Source: an uncultured Methanobacterium sp. (GTDB taxonomy: Archaea; Methanobacteriota; Methanobacteria; Methanobacteriales; Methanobacteriaceae). From it: a stretch of 64,000 bases of DNA. The first letter of the stretch is position 1. Every line of letters begins with the position of its first letter. The notes under the pieces were generated by a model that was not told where the DNA came from, made no database searches, and saw only the letters and a program-made list of their open reading frames with translations. The translations under genes were made by a program, and so were the position numbers. Where the stretch lies: the NCBI RefSeq assembly GCF_963665055.1, contig NZ_OY762015.1, positions 930,001 to 994,000 on the forward strand. The letters are read 5' to 3'. Positions 8,583 to 18,216 of this stretch are shown here, piece by piece.

Positions 8583-11441
8583 ATAGGTAAAAAAAGACTC
8601 ATTGAAAACATTTTCCCACTGGACTTAATCAGTGCCGAAACACGGAAAGAAAAAGATGGCCGTCCACCCCTTTTTGGCATACATCACTGGTGGAACCGTA
8701 CACCATTAACCCTCTCCAGGGCCATGGTCCTGGCAGCACTCTTACCAGAAGAATTCCCCCTCAATGAATTTGAATCTTTAATAGGACTAGAAGAGTCTAA
8801 AGTGACCGGATCGGATGAAAATCCAGCGGGAAAACTAGAAAAACCTCAAAAAAGATCTTACAATCATAATTTAACCAAGGAAGAGGTTCAAAGATTAAAA
8901 AGAATTTATCAAGATGATGTGGGTGTTGGTAGGCCCCTAATTTTAGATCCATTTAGTGGGGCGGGTAGTATTCCCTTTGAGTCCCTTAAGATTGGATGTG
9001 ATGTTTTATCTGGTGATTACAGCCCCCTGGCCTGTTTAATCCAGCAGGCCACCATCGGGTACCCTGCCAGATACAGTAAGAAACTGTGGCTGGATCTGGA
9101 TGAAACTTTTAAAAACATAATTGGAGAAGCCTTTGATTCTCTTAAAGAATTTTACCCCCAGAACAATGGCCAGGATGTGGCAACCTACCTCCATGCATGG
9201 GTTGTCCGTTGCCCTGTGTGTGGTTTTCGAAATCCCCTGGTAAGCCAGTGGTGGCTGGCAAAGCGGCGTAAAAAAAGAATATATCTAGACTACACCATTG
9301 ATAAAGACCAGATAAAATTCACAATTAAAACAGAAGGCACACCACCAAAGGGTAATATATCTGGTGGACAGGCGCACTGCCTTAAATGTGACGAAACCTT
9401 AAGCGGGGATTATATTCTCCGTGAAATAATGCAAAATGAGGATGAAATGCTCCTGGCCACTGTCACCTTAGGGGAAAATGGTAAAAAGTACTCATTACCC
9501 ACCAGTGAAGATTTGAAAGCTATGGAAGAGGCCAGGGAAATTAGTAAAGATATTGATGATTACATTCATATCCAGGATTTACTCCCACTGGATGAAATTC
9601 CCGATGATATTAGGGGAAAACACAACGTTAAACCTTACCTCAAGTACTGGCACAAACTCCTGAATCCCCGGCAAAAAATATTGTTCAGCAATCTTATTGA
9701 ATCCATCAAAGAATACAGTGATTCTGAAAACTGTAATACCAAAAAAAGTAACTCCAAACACGGTAATGCCAACAAAAGGGACCTCAAACACAGTGCCTCG
9801 CTAACTGAGGAAACAGCTTACACCAGAGCGGTGATAACTTACCTTGCATTTATGGTGGGTAAACATATTAACCGGAACTGCAGGTCTACCCGGTACAACA
9901 GGAAACTGGAAAACATCACTGGAACAGTTTCACAATCTGGAATTCCTTTACTGTGGGACCACACAGAAACAAATCCATTTGTAACAAGTTCAGGCAGTTT
10001 AATGGTAATAAAAGATGAAATCTTAAAGGGTCTGGAGTACTCAGAAAACAGCATACTTAAAAGTTCAAATATCCTTAAAAATTCAGTCCATAACCCCATT
10101 AAAGATGGTGTCAAAAGTTCAATCCATAACCCCAGTACAGGAGGTCAGGAAAGTTCAATCCATAACTCCAGTGCAGGACGTCTGGAAATCAGGAATGAGT
10201 CCATTCTCCAATCAAACTTCAAATCACCACTGATTGTAACCCACATACCCTATCAGGATGATGTGCAGTATGCAGAGATGAGTGATTTCTTCTATGTTTT
10301 TGAAAAATCTGCCCTGGATCGTTGCAGTGATCTGCCCTCAGAATCCCCAAAAACCGAGGATCTTTCCATCAGTGGAATTAGGTCCACCGAATACTTCCAC
10401 TACCTATTTCAGGAATCATTACAAAAACTCCATTCCATGCTTACTGATGATGGATTACTGGTTCTTTATTTCCAACAGGAAAACTTTAAATCATGGGAAC
10501 ATCTTTTAGGGGTGTTGTTGGAATCTGGTTTCATGATAACCGCCCTCTGGCCCATCCACACCCAGCAACCCAGAAATCCCATACTTGCAGATTATGCTTC
10601 TTTTAAATCATCCCTGATTGTGGTGGCCCGGAAAAGTAAGGTAAACCTTGAAAGAAAAGGTAACACCAATGGTGAAAGAAAAAGTAACAACAACAGTACA
10701 ATAAACGATAACAACAGCTGTGAAATGTTTTCCATTGAAAATCTTATTAAAAAGGTGGATCCTGAATCCATGGAAAGCCAGATCAAAGAATTCTGGGATT
10801 ATGGTCTCCGGGGAACAGACCTCACTATTTCCTTGGCAGGATACATTTTAAGCCAGTATAATGATTTTTCTCGAGAAATTCCATCAATAAAGAGATTAAG
10901 CGATGGAGAAACTAATCCCAATAATGGAAATCTTAATTTTGTTGATTTGTTAACTGTTTCTCAACAAAAAATCGTGAACTGGGTTCTCAAACAATTCACA
11001 ACAGATTATGAGGATATGGATGCACCCACCAGGTTTTACCTCTTCTGCCGGCTGAACGGACTGGATGGAATGTCTGTGGACACTGCTAATTTAATACTCA
11101 AAACACTGGATCTGAATCTGGAAACTATTAAAAGAGCCGGATTTATCAAGATGATTAAAAAAGGTCGAAAGAAGGGATTAAAGATACTCCAATTCCATGA
11201 AAGGCTGGATATAAACATTGAATACCAGATTGATGCTGCCCATATAGCCTTCAATCTTTATGAGATGGTGGGAATCAGTAAGGTTCAATCATTCCTCAAA
11301 AAGAATCCGGATAAAAACTATGTTAATATCATTTCCACCCTTTCAAAAATAGGATTTGACGATCTAGAACAGGAACTGGCAGATGGTATCATAAATTCCC
11401 GAGATGTCAAAGAAAAAAGCCTAAGAGATTCACTTATTTAG
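8583..11441 (+). CDS. DUF1156 zinc-ribbon DNA methylase homolog with altered catalytic motif
   Basis: An ATG at 8724 gives 905 residues, but the conserved DUF1156 N-terminus (KRLIENIFPLDLISAE, then RPPLFGIHHWWNRTPL) is encoded upstream in the same frame. It begins at ATA 8583, right after an in-frame TAA and 6 nt after the poly-G tract, giving about 952 residues. The SAM-binding motif DPFSGAGSIPFE is intact, as is a zinc ribbon (CPVCG ... CLKCD). The expected catalytic DPPY of this family reads HIPY at 10242-10253 and is followed by the usual DDVQYAEMSDFFYV. The methylase may therefore bind SAM and DNA without methylating. Three low-complexity insertions interrupt the protein. In this family (COG1743) the usual partner is a DUF499 ATPase, and none is in the window. 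Confidence 0.85.
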   Translation: MGKKRLIENIFPLDLISAETRKEKDGRPPLFGIHHWWNRTPLTLSRAMVLAALLPEEFPLNEFESLIGLEESKVTGSDENPAGKLEKPQKRSYNHNLTKEEVQRLKRIYQDDVGVGRPLILDPFSGAGSIPFESLKIGCDVLSGDYSPLACLIQQATIGYPARYSKKLWLDLDETFKNIIGEAFDSLKEFYPQNNGQDVATYLHAWVVRCPVCGFRNPLVSQWWLAKRRKKRIYLDYTIDKDQIKFTIKTEGTPPKGNISGGQAHCLKCDETLSGDYILREIMQNEDEMLLATVTLGENGKKYSLPTSEDLKAMEEAREISKDIDDYIHIQDLLPLDEIPDDIRGKHNVKPYLKYWHKLLNPRQKILFSNLIESIKEYSDSENCNTKKSNSKHGNANKRDLKHSASLTEETAYTRAVITYLAFMVGKHINRNCRSTRYNRKLENITGTVSQSGIPLLWDHTETNPFVTSSGSLMVIKDEILKGLEYSENSILKSSNILKNSVHNPIKDGVKSSIHNPSTGGQESSIHNSSAGRLEIRNESILQSNFKSPLIVTHIPYQDDVQYAEMSDFFYVFEKSALDRCSDLPSESPKTEDLSISGIRSTEYFHYLFQESLQKLHSMLTDDGLLVLYFQQENFKSWEHLLGVLLESGFMITALWPIHTQQPRNPILADYASFKSSLIVVARKSKVNLERKGNTNGERKSNNNSTINDNNSCEMFSIENLIKKVDPESMESQIKEFWDYGLRGTDLTISLAGYILSQYNDFSREIPSIKRLSDGETNPNNGNLNFVDLLTVSQQKIVNWVLKQFTTDYEDMDAPTRFYLFCRLNGLDGMSVDTANLILKTLDLNLETIKRAGFIKMIKKGRKKGLKILQFHERLDINIEYQIDAAHIAFNLYEMVGISKVQSFLKKNPDKNYVNIISTLSKIGFDDLEQELADGIINSRDVKEKSLRDSLI
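10080..10187 (+). repeat. 36-bp in-frame tandem repeat inside the methylase gene
   Basis: Three copies of a 36-bp unit encode a 12-residue repeat of the form SSIHNPSTGGQE. It lies in a polar linker just before the altered catalytic motif and keeps the reading frame. Confidence 0.8.
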
Positions 11442-11517
11442 GTCTAATTAACAGTTTTAAAGATTTTTTTTATAATCCATTATTCCTATAATTCTTATAT
11501 TTTATTTATAATCACTT

Positions 11518-11668
11518 TATTTTCCTTATAATTACTTATTACTTTAATCCTTGGATATAATTATAGTCTCATGTTTCCAAATCCCTTATTTCCTTATAAT
11601 TTACTTATTTACTTTAATCCTTGGATATAATTATAATCTCATGTTCCAAATTCCTTATTTCCTTATAA
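11518..11668. repeat. 70-bp direct repeat in the gap between methylase and TPR genes
   Basis: Two copies of a 70-bp unit (core CTTTAATCCTTGGATATAAT) begin near 11542 and 11612, plus a partial third (ATGTTCCAAATTCCTTATTTC). The genes on either side are convergent. Confidence 0.75.
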
Positions 11669-11681
11669 TACATATATCTCA

Positions 11682-12803
11682 TCATAATCCATTTAATTTC
11701 TTTATATGTTCCTTTGCATCGGTAATTAGGTCCATGTTCAGTACCGGTGATATGTTCTCAGCCCTGAGGTTTCCCCTTCGCTGGGAACTGATTTCCACAG
11801 TCTTTTCATAACACCGGACTGCATCACTATATCTTTTTAACCGTTCCAGTGCCTCTCCCTTACTGAACCATGCAATTGAATGGTCCTTTTTAATGTAGAT
11901 CACCACATCAAAGCATTTTATTGCTGCTTCATAGTTCCGGGTGGCAAACATGGCCCCGCCTTTATACATCAGGGCATCTATATCATCCGGTTTAATCTCC
12001 AGTAATTTGTTAAAATACTTTACAGCCTCATTATAATTACCGTTTTTTAGTTTATCATAACCTTTTTCAGTGTATAAGTCTGTAATGATTTGGGAAACTT
12101 TCTTACGTGTTATCTTGGTTCCCAGGTTATGGGGATCGATCTTCACTGCCTCTTCAAAGACTTTATAAGAATTTTCATAATCACCCAGATAAGCCAGGGC
12201 TAATCCTTTATTATTTAAAATATCTAAATTGGATGGTTGAATCTCCAGGGCTTTATTATAACAGGAAAGGGCCTGTTTATATCCTTTGATCCGTTCCATT
12301 GATCTTTTATTTTTTATCATCTGAATGATGGCGTTTCCCTTGTTGTTCAGGGCTTCTGAAAAATCTGGATAGATCTTTAGGGCTTGATCATAGAGTTTGA
12401 TGGCCTGGGAGTATTGTTTCTTATGATAAAGAGCCAGTCCCTTGTTGTTAAACTGTTGGTAATCAGTTTCAAGATCTTCATCCATTGGAGAGAATTTCCT
12501 CATTATCTCTTCGTGGGTTTCAACGTACTCTAACTTTCCTCCACACTGGCAATTTAAAAAATCCTCCAGTTTTTCCCCTTTTTGTAATACGTAGTAACCC
12601 TGACATTTATCACACTGTAAATAACCACTCTTGAACTGCTCGCTTTCCTCTTCATCCCAGTCCTGATTTTTGTTTAGATTCTCACTATGAGTTTCAACGT
12701 ACTCTAACTCTCCCCCACACCTGCAGTTTCCAAAATCATTAATAGATTCTCCTTCCTGCAGTATGTAATAACCTTTACATTCTTTGCATAGTACGTACTT
12801 CAT
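11682..12803 (-). CDS. Zinc-ribbon plus tetratricopeptide repeat protein
   Basis: The 373-residue protein starts with two copies of a zinc ribbon of the form CxxCxGYYxLQxGE...DFxNCxCGGxLEYVETH (residues about 5-40 and 60-95). TPR units follow, recognisable by [94 protein letters not shown] and [20 protein letters not shown] stacks mediate protein-protein binding, so this is probably a cytoplasmic scaffold. The same zinc ribbon occurs in two other proteins here (36706-37455 and 51602-52576). There is no signal peptide or membrane segment. Function is unknown. Confidence 0.85.
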   Translation of the reverse strand: MKYVLCKECKGYYILQEGESINDFGNCRCGGELEYVETHSENLNKNQDWDEEESEQFKSGYLQCDKCQGYYVLQKGEKLEDFLNCQCGGKLEYVETHEEIMRKFSPMDEDLETDYQQFNNKGLALYHKKQYSQAIKLYDQALKIYPDFSEALNNKGNAIIQMIKNKRSMERIKGYKQALSCYNKALEIQPSNLDILNNKGLALAYLGDYENSYKVFEEAVKIDPHNLGTKITRKKVSQIITDLYTEKGYDKLKNGNYNEAVKYFNKLLEIKPDDIDALMYKGGAMFATRNYEAAIKCFDVVIYIKKDHSIAWFSKGEALERLKRYSDAVRCYEKTVEISSQRRGNLRAENISPVLNMDLITDAKEHIKKLNGL

Positions 12804-12984
12804 TCAAATCCTCTTAAAAAATGGTTAAAGTCTATTTATCTTATTTAGATTTACTATAATTAAATATTACTACTTCCTCCAAGTTATACACTTTCTTCAG
12901 TATCATTTGTTATTATTATAATAATATAAATAGTATCAGGGACAATATTGATGTGCATGTTAAAAATTAGGGGGAGGTGATAAT

Positions 12985-15870
12985 GTGCAAAAGAACATGC
13001 GAAAGGGAATTGTTTTTATTTTAATGACAGTAGCATTAGCTATAGCTTTTTCTGGCTTTGTGACAGCTGCAGAACCAGCTAATAATGATACTTCGTCATT
13101 AGATACCCAATCAAACATGGCAGATAACCCTCCACCTGCAGAATCTGATACGCAAATAGATGACCAAACAACTACTAACCAACAATCAACCAATACCACT
13201 AATTCATCATCTTCTATTCCAGATCCGGATGTTGGGGTCAGTATTAATGCCTACAATTCAACTTTCAATCCAGCTAACTATCTGGGTGGAGAGGATTATA
13301 ACCCAATAACCACCGCCCATGATGGGGATACAGTCTGGTTAGCAATATATGTTTACAACAACGGCCCAGAACCTACTTCTGGTGTTAACGTTGCTAACAT
13401 CTACAATGTGCTAAACTCTACTGACTTCACCCTGAATAACTGGCAGACCTGGTACTTTGATGGAACCTGGCATATTTCAACTTCAGTATGGAACCCAGAT
13501 TCTGGTATATGGACCACAGAAACGTTATATCCACAGGAAACTCTTAATGAGATTACTACACAGTACCTCTTCATTAATGCCACCATACATGGAACTGACA
13601 ATCTGGTTAACAACACAGTAACCAAGTTAACACCACTTCCCAAAGATGAGGGAGGTAGTGATCCTAACCAGTTAAACGACCAGGCCAGTGCACTGATACA
13701 GTTAATTCCTGATGCTCAAACCAGTGTCTGGAAATGGTACAGTGATGTTACTGGAGATCATCCAGATTTCCCTGGTTACACCACTTTAAGGTACCTTGAT
13801 ACCGCATATCTCTACCTGGAAGCCAATAACTATGGACCTGATAATGCTACTGGCGTGATTGTCACTGATGTGATACCTGACGCACTTGCTGTGGACTTAT
13901 CCAACATTAAGGTAAGTTATAACAATCCATTTACCTGGGTGGACCCAAGTGATACTGTGACCTTTGACAGTAGCACAAACACAATTACCTGGAGAATCGG
14001 TGACCTGAACCTTGGTGATGAATTCTACCTGCAGATACCTATACAGGTGGTTAAAAGCAACACCACATTCACCAATACCGTGACTCTGAATCAGATCACT
14101 CCTACATCAAAACCAAACTTGCAAACAGACAGCAAAACTCTTACAGTGCCACCTTTAGATGCCCAGACCCAAGTATGGAAATGGTACAGTGATGTTACTG
14201 GAGTTAATCCAAGTTACCCAGGTTACACCACTTTAAATTACCTGGACACTGCTTACCTGTACCTGCAAGCCTATAACCACGGCCCTGATGTCGCATCCAA
14301 CGTTGTATTAACCGATGTGATACCCACCTCTTTGGGTGTGGATGTTCCAAACATCAAGATAAGTAATGGATGGCCGTTTAACTGGGTGAGCCCTGCCGGT
14401 TCAGTGACCCTAACTGGAAACACCTTAACCTGGTCAATTGGGACCCTTAACAGTAATGGTAACTATTACCTCCAAATACCTGTACATGTCTTAAAAAGCA
14501 ACGTTACCATTAATAACACTGTAACTGAAACCCAATCAACTCCAACATCTGAACCATCATTGCAAACTGCAAGCAGTTCAATTAACATTCCACCGGCAGC
14601 AGATGTGTCCATCGCTAAACAGTTCACCGATGCAAGTGGTAATCCTATTACCAATACTTGGTACGGAGCTAATATCACTGGTGTGATAACCGTTACCAAT
14701 CATGGACCAGACGGTGCCAGTAACGTGGTTATGACTGATACCATGCCGGATAATCTGGTGGTTTCAACCAGTTCCGTTTTAACCAGTTACAATAATGGAG
14801 CAACCTGGATAAGCAGTGACCCCAATGTGAGCTGGGTTTTAAATCAGCTCACCTGGAACATTGGAAACATGACCAGCGGTGCTAATTACCTGTTGAAATT
14901 CAATGGAACTGTACCCGTACATCAGGGTACAATCAACAACACCGCCAATGTGAGTACCAGTACATACTATCCAACCCATCATAACAGCAGCACTGCATCA
15001 GTAGATGTGGTTATGGCTGCTGATCTGGGAATAATCAAAACTGTGAATGATATCACTCCAGCTATTGGACAGATCGTTACCTACACCCTTGTGGCCACCA
15101 ATCATGGCCCTGAAAATGCAAGTGATGTGTGGGTTTATGATTTACTCCCAAAAGGTGTGACTTTCCTCAATGCAGTAGCATCCCAGGGTGAATATTTTGT
15201 TACTGGTGCCAATGCTGGATGGTGGCATGTGGGTGTTTTAAACAACACTTTATCGGCTGTTTTAAACATCAACTGCACTGTTAATCCTGCACTGGGATCC
15301 ATGGTTACTAACACTGCTGAGGTAAGTTCTGAACGATTTGATCAGAACATGGCCAACAACATTGGCAGTGCTACTTTCCTGGAACCAGTTGCAGCTTTAG
15401 ATCTGACAGTAGCTGCCAGCAATCCTATGCCAAAAGTGGGTGAACAGTTCTATTACACAGTAACTGTGACTAATGACGGACCAAATAATGCTACAAATGT
15501 GATTATAAGTGCCCCTATTCCTGCCGGTTTAACCTTAAATAACTGGTGGGCAAGTACAGGTACCTATGCCAATGGTCTATGGAATATCGGAACAATCCCT
15601 AAAGGTACTAGTGCAGTGTTAAAACTCTATGTTACGCCTACAGCAGCTGTTGCAGGTAACCGAGTTCCTTTCACCGCTACTATAACCTCGCTGGATCAGT
15701 ACGATCCCATAATACCATACTCTGCAAGTGTAAATGTACAGATACCAAAGGAAAATGCAGAAGTAAGTGCTAAAACCGTGCCAATGCAAGCCACTGGTAC
15801 ACCTTTAGTCCCTCTCGCATTAAGCGCCTTATCTATCCTCACAGGACTAGCAGTTAGTAGAAGGAGATAA
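12985..15870 (+). CDS. DUF11-repeat cell-surface protein
   Basis: The 961-residue exported protein starts at GTG 12985, 7 nt after GGAGG in a full GGAGGTGAT site. It has a signal peptide (to about residue 29, FSGFVTAAEP), an Asn/Thr/Gln-rich spacer and then about six DUF11-type beta-sandwich repeats marked by NHGPDxASNVVxTDxIP, TWxIGxLxxGxxYxLxI and NTVTxTxxxP. Two adjacent units (about 13700-14150 and 14155-14600) are close copies beginning VWKWYSDVTG and so arose by recent duplication. The C-terminus is tripartite: MQATGTPL, a hydrophobic segment, then SRRR. This resembles a cell-wall sorting or membrane-anchor signal. It is probably an adhesin or cell-envelope protein of the pseudomurein wall. 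The repeat boundaries are estimates. Confidence 0.88.
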   Translation: MQKNMRKGIVFILMTVALAIAFSGFVTAAEPANNDTSSLDTQSNMADNPPPAESDTQIDDQTTTNQQSTNTTNSSSSIPDPDVGVSINAYNSTFNPANYLGGEDYNPITTAHDGDTVWLAIYVYNNGPEPTSGVNVANIYNVLNSTDFTLNNWQTWYFDGTWHISTSVWNPDSGIWTTETLYPQETLNEITTQYLFINATIHGTDNLVNNTVTKLTPLPKDEGGSDPNQLNDQASALIQLIPDAQTSVWKWYSDVTGDHPDFPGYTTLRYLDTAYLYLEANNYGPDNATGVIVTDVIPDALAVDLSNIKVSYNNPFTWVDPSDTVTFDSSTNTITWRIGDLNLGDEFYLQIPIQVVKSNTTFTNTVTLNQITPTSKPNLQTDSKTLTVPPLDAQTQVWKWYSDVTGVNPSYPGYTTLNYLDTAYLYLQAYNHGPDVASNVVLTDVIPTSLGVDVPNIKISNGWPFNWVSPAGSVTLTGNTLTWSIGTLNSNGNYYLQIPVHVLKSNVTINNTVTETQSTPTSEPSLQTASSSINIPPAADVSIAKQFTDASGNPITNTWYGANITGVITVTNHGPDGASNVVMTDTMPDNLVVSTSSVLTSYNNGATWISSDPNVSWVLNQLTWNIGNMTSGANYLLKFNGTVPVHQGTINNTANVSTSTYYPTHHNSSTASVDVVMAADLGIIKTVNDITPAIGQIVTYTLVATNHGPENASDVWVYDLLPKGVTFLNAVASQGEYFVTGANAGWWHVGVLNNTLSAVLNINCTVNPALGSMVTNTAEVSSERFDQNMANNIGSATFLEPVAALDLTVAASNPMPKVGEQFYYTVTVTNDGPNNATNVIISAPIPAGLTLNNWWASTGTYANGLWNIGTIPKGTSAVLKLYVTPTAAVAGNRVPFTATITSLDQYDPIIPYSASVNVQIPKENAEVSAKTVPMQATGTPLVPLALSALSILTGLAVSRRR

Positions 15871-16236
15871 GAAAAACTTATTTCCTTTATTTTTTTATTT
15901 TTTTAAAAAGAATTTTTCATTTAAATAAATTTTGCCCGGATGTATCTATTTAATTCCATTAATTACCCGGTTTCTTCTACGTTTTTTATAAGTTACAAAT
16001 TTTTAATTATTTTTGTTAGTCTAATATAAGAAAAAAGTGTAATTATCAATATAATATCGTTTTAAAATGAATAAATAGGGTTTAAATTGATAAATATCAT
16101 TTAAACTATTCTCTTCAAAATCTAAATAATTATTCATTAATTCTAATCATTGTTCTAAAACATTATTTTAAAATACAAAAATAATTTAAAATCAAATAAT
16201 ATTTATCAATTCCTTAAAAAAATATCATATTAGGTA
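15871..16236. other. AT-rich intergenic region with T-rich terminator
   Basis: The stretch just after the surface-protein stop (TTTCCTTTATTTTTTTATTTT, about 15881-15903) is a T-rich archaeal-type transcription terminator. The rest up to 16236 lies between convergent genes; no coding frame or ordered repeat is seen. Confidence 0.5.
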
Positions 16237-17214
16237 TTACACCCTAAAACTCCTTCGTTGATTATAACTGGACATATCCTTAGTCTTATTTTCCCCACGG
16301 TTAAAGAAGGCCATATGTATCACCTGATCCTGGTAGGTTAAGGATGAACCTACCACTGATGGTCCTTCAAGGCGATGGTCCCATCCATAACCCACTGATT
16401 TATGCCTTTCACCCATGGACAAGCACACCTCATCCAAGAATGTCCGGGCTTTATCCAGGCCATTAAAGTCACCTTCAACTTCTCCTTCCTGAAGTATAGA
16501 TTCTAATGCATAGCTTTTAAGGAGTTTACGGTGAAGGATGTAGTAAGCTATGCCACTGGATACAATATCAAAGCCCAATACTTCTCCATTAACCATTACC
16601 AATATTCCATTTTGCCCATCCCGAACCGGGAAGGACCGGTGATACTTCTCCAGATCTTCCTCCCTGGACAAATAAATATCTTGCATTGCCCGGGTACTGG
16701 AAGTTACACGAGCAGCACGACTCATATCATCTATTTCATTCCAAACTTCCCTCTGGTTAGAATTAAACTCTCCATTCATCTTCAGTGAAGCATTAACAGT
16801 GGCAGATTTAGATCTGCGCACCCGGTATAAAGCCACATTACCGGACTCCTGAAACTTACGGGAATTGTAACTCCATCTACCCTGCTCAGTGCAACTTACT
16901 GGAATTACTGTTTCACTTTTCTGTTTAAGGAGTATGGTGGTGTTTAAAACCCTATTCTGTTTAGCTCCTATAAGTTCCTCCCCGTCCAGTAAAAGTACTG
17001 GAACATCAGCCCTGTTAATAACCTTTAACTCCGGTACAAATCCGGAGTCATCCACTTCGGTCACAGTTAAAAGATCAGCATCCAGTGCTTCTTTGAGTGT
17101 GATATAGAGTGAGTCATCCCCATTACCATATAACGGAAAAACTGACATACCCTTATATTCCTGCACGTCCCCTAAATCCATCCCGTAAATGTATTCAGTT
17201 ATTATTTCATCCAT
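16237..17214 (-). CDS. ARPP-1 (DUF6569)-like protein
   Basis: The 325-residue soluble protein resembles the ARPP-1 family. The characteristic run is in the first 130 residues: VFPLYG, YITLKEALDADLLTVTEV, PELKVINRADVPVLLLDGEELIGAKQNRVLNT, and ETVIPVSCTEQGRW. The conserved GEELxGAKQNR and CxExGRW motifs are intact. The C-terminal part (VLVMVNGEVLGFDIVS, then LLKSYALESI) is also family-like. The biochemical activity is not known for the family. It is adjacent to a response regulator gene on the same strand (40 bp gap), so they may be co-transcribed. No membrane segment or signal peptide is present. Confidence 0.75.
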   Translation of the reverse strand: MDEIITEYIYGMDLGDVQEYKGMSVFPLYGNGDDSLYITLKEALDADLLTVTEVDDSGFVPELKVINRADVPVLLLDGEELIGAKQNRVLNTTILLKQKSETVIPVSCTEQGRWSYNSRKFQESGNVALYRVRRSKSATVNASLKMNGEFNSNQREVWNEIDDMSRAARVTSSTRAMQDIYLSREEDLEKYHRSFPVRDGQNGILVMVNGEVLGFDIVSSGIAYYILHRKLLKSYALESILQEGEVEGDFNGLDKARTFLDEVCLSMGERHKSVGYGWDHRLEGPSVVGSSLTYQDQVIHMAFFNRGENKTKDMSSYNQRRSFRV

Positions 17215-17254
17215 TAAATCACTCCCCTGTTATTTTATCCCGCTTTTTTCATGG

Positions 17255-17641
17255 TTAATTTCTGGAGGGTAGTGCAGACCGGATCTTGTGTTTTAAGACT
17301 TCATGATCCAGTGGCTTTTTTAACAATGCATAAGGCACGGTTTCAAGAGCCTCCATAATCAACACCTCCTCATCTCGGCCAGTTATAAAGATTACTGGAA
17401 TTTTTAAATCCCTGATCCTCCGGGCAGCTTCTATCCCATTAAATTTTCCTTTAACTCCTATGTCCATTATTATAAGGTCAGGTTTTATCCTGAATGATTC
17501 TTTAACTGCCATTTCTCCTGATGAAACCACAGGATCAACGGTATAACCCCAGGATTCCAGTTTCATTTGAAGTCCCAGAGCAATAACGCCTTCATCTTCA
17601 ACCACCATTATCTTAAAATTAGCCACACCCTCTAAAACCAT
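17255..17641 (-). CDS. Stand-alone response regulator receiver domain
   Basis: The 128-residue CheY-like protein has the acidic pair E15-D16 (VVEDEG), the phospho-acceptor D60 (LIIMDIG), the Thr in VIFITGRDEE and the Lys in LLKKPLD. No output domain follows, so it must act by protein contact, as single-domain regulators of methanogen histidine-kinase systems do. No histidine kinase is encoded in the window. It lies upstream of the ARPP-1-like gene in the same direction and may be co-transcribed with it. The first few residues are uncertain: an internal GTG (VANFK) is another possible start. Confidence 0.9.
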   Translation of the reverse strand: MVLEGVANFKIMVVEDEGVIALGLQMKLESWGYTVDPVVSSGEMAVKESFRIKPDLIIMDIGVKGKFNGIEAARRIRDLKIPVIFITGRDEEVLIMEALETVPYALLKKPLDHEVLKHKIRSALPSRN

Positions 17642-17773
17642 ATAATCCTCCCTCTAAATTTATTGATGAATGGATTCTTTATTTGTAGATGAATTCAATT
17701 ATTTGATGAATGAGTTCAATTCAAGAGATTTTAAAAAAAATAAACGAATTGATTTTTTTAAGAAAGTGGGAAT

Positions 17774-18184
17774 TTATCCCACTGGTATGGTCTGGTTGAA
17801 TATGTTCCCTTTATCACTTCCACCGGAGAAGCTGGAGTCATATAGTAAAACCTGTACTTTCGCTGGTGTTCCTTTCTGATACAATGAGGCCATACCGCGT
17901 GCTTTTATGGTTTGACCAGCTTTGGCATCGTTGATGTTCCAGGCCAGAGGGGTGCGATCGAGGACTGCACCACTGGAATCATACCAAACCAGTACCATTT
18001 CCAGGTAGCTGGTATCCTGTCGAGGCACAATATCACAGGTCACGTAATACATGCCGTATCCTTCGGTAGAAACCTCAAGATTGGTAACGTTAACTGAATT
18101 TTTATTCCCAGAGCTGGTACAACCACTTATGGCCACAACTGATAGTACCGCCAAAACTATTAATATTAAAGCAATTTTTTTCAT
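17774..18184 (-). CDS. Small secreted lipoprotein
   Basis: A longer frame opens at 18337, but the ATG at 18184 gives a textbook lipoprotein signal: MKKIALILIVLAVLSVVAIS, then GC. The upstream extension has no such property, so 18184 is preferred (136 aa). The mature part is a beta-rich domain (YYVTCDIVPRQDTSYLEMVLVWYDSSGAVLDRTPLAWN...GQTIKARGMA) that resembles FxLYD/DUF3426-like or other transthyretin-like folds on extracytoplasmic lipoproteins. The specific family is not certain. It is probably anchored at the outer face of the membrane through the Cys. Confidence 0.8.
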   Translation of the reverse strand: MKKIALILIVLAVLSVVAISGCTSSGNKNSVNVTNLEVSTEGYGMYYVTCDIVPRQDTSYLEMVLVWYDSSGAVLDRTPLAWNINDAKAGQTIKARGMASLYQKGTPAKVQVLLYDSSFSGGSDKGNIFNQTIPVG

Positions 18185-18216
18185 TTTAGATCCCACATTT
18201 TTTTTAAATATGTAAA

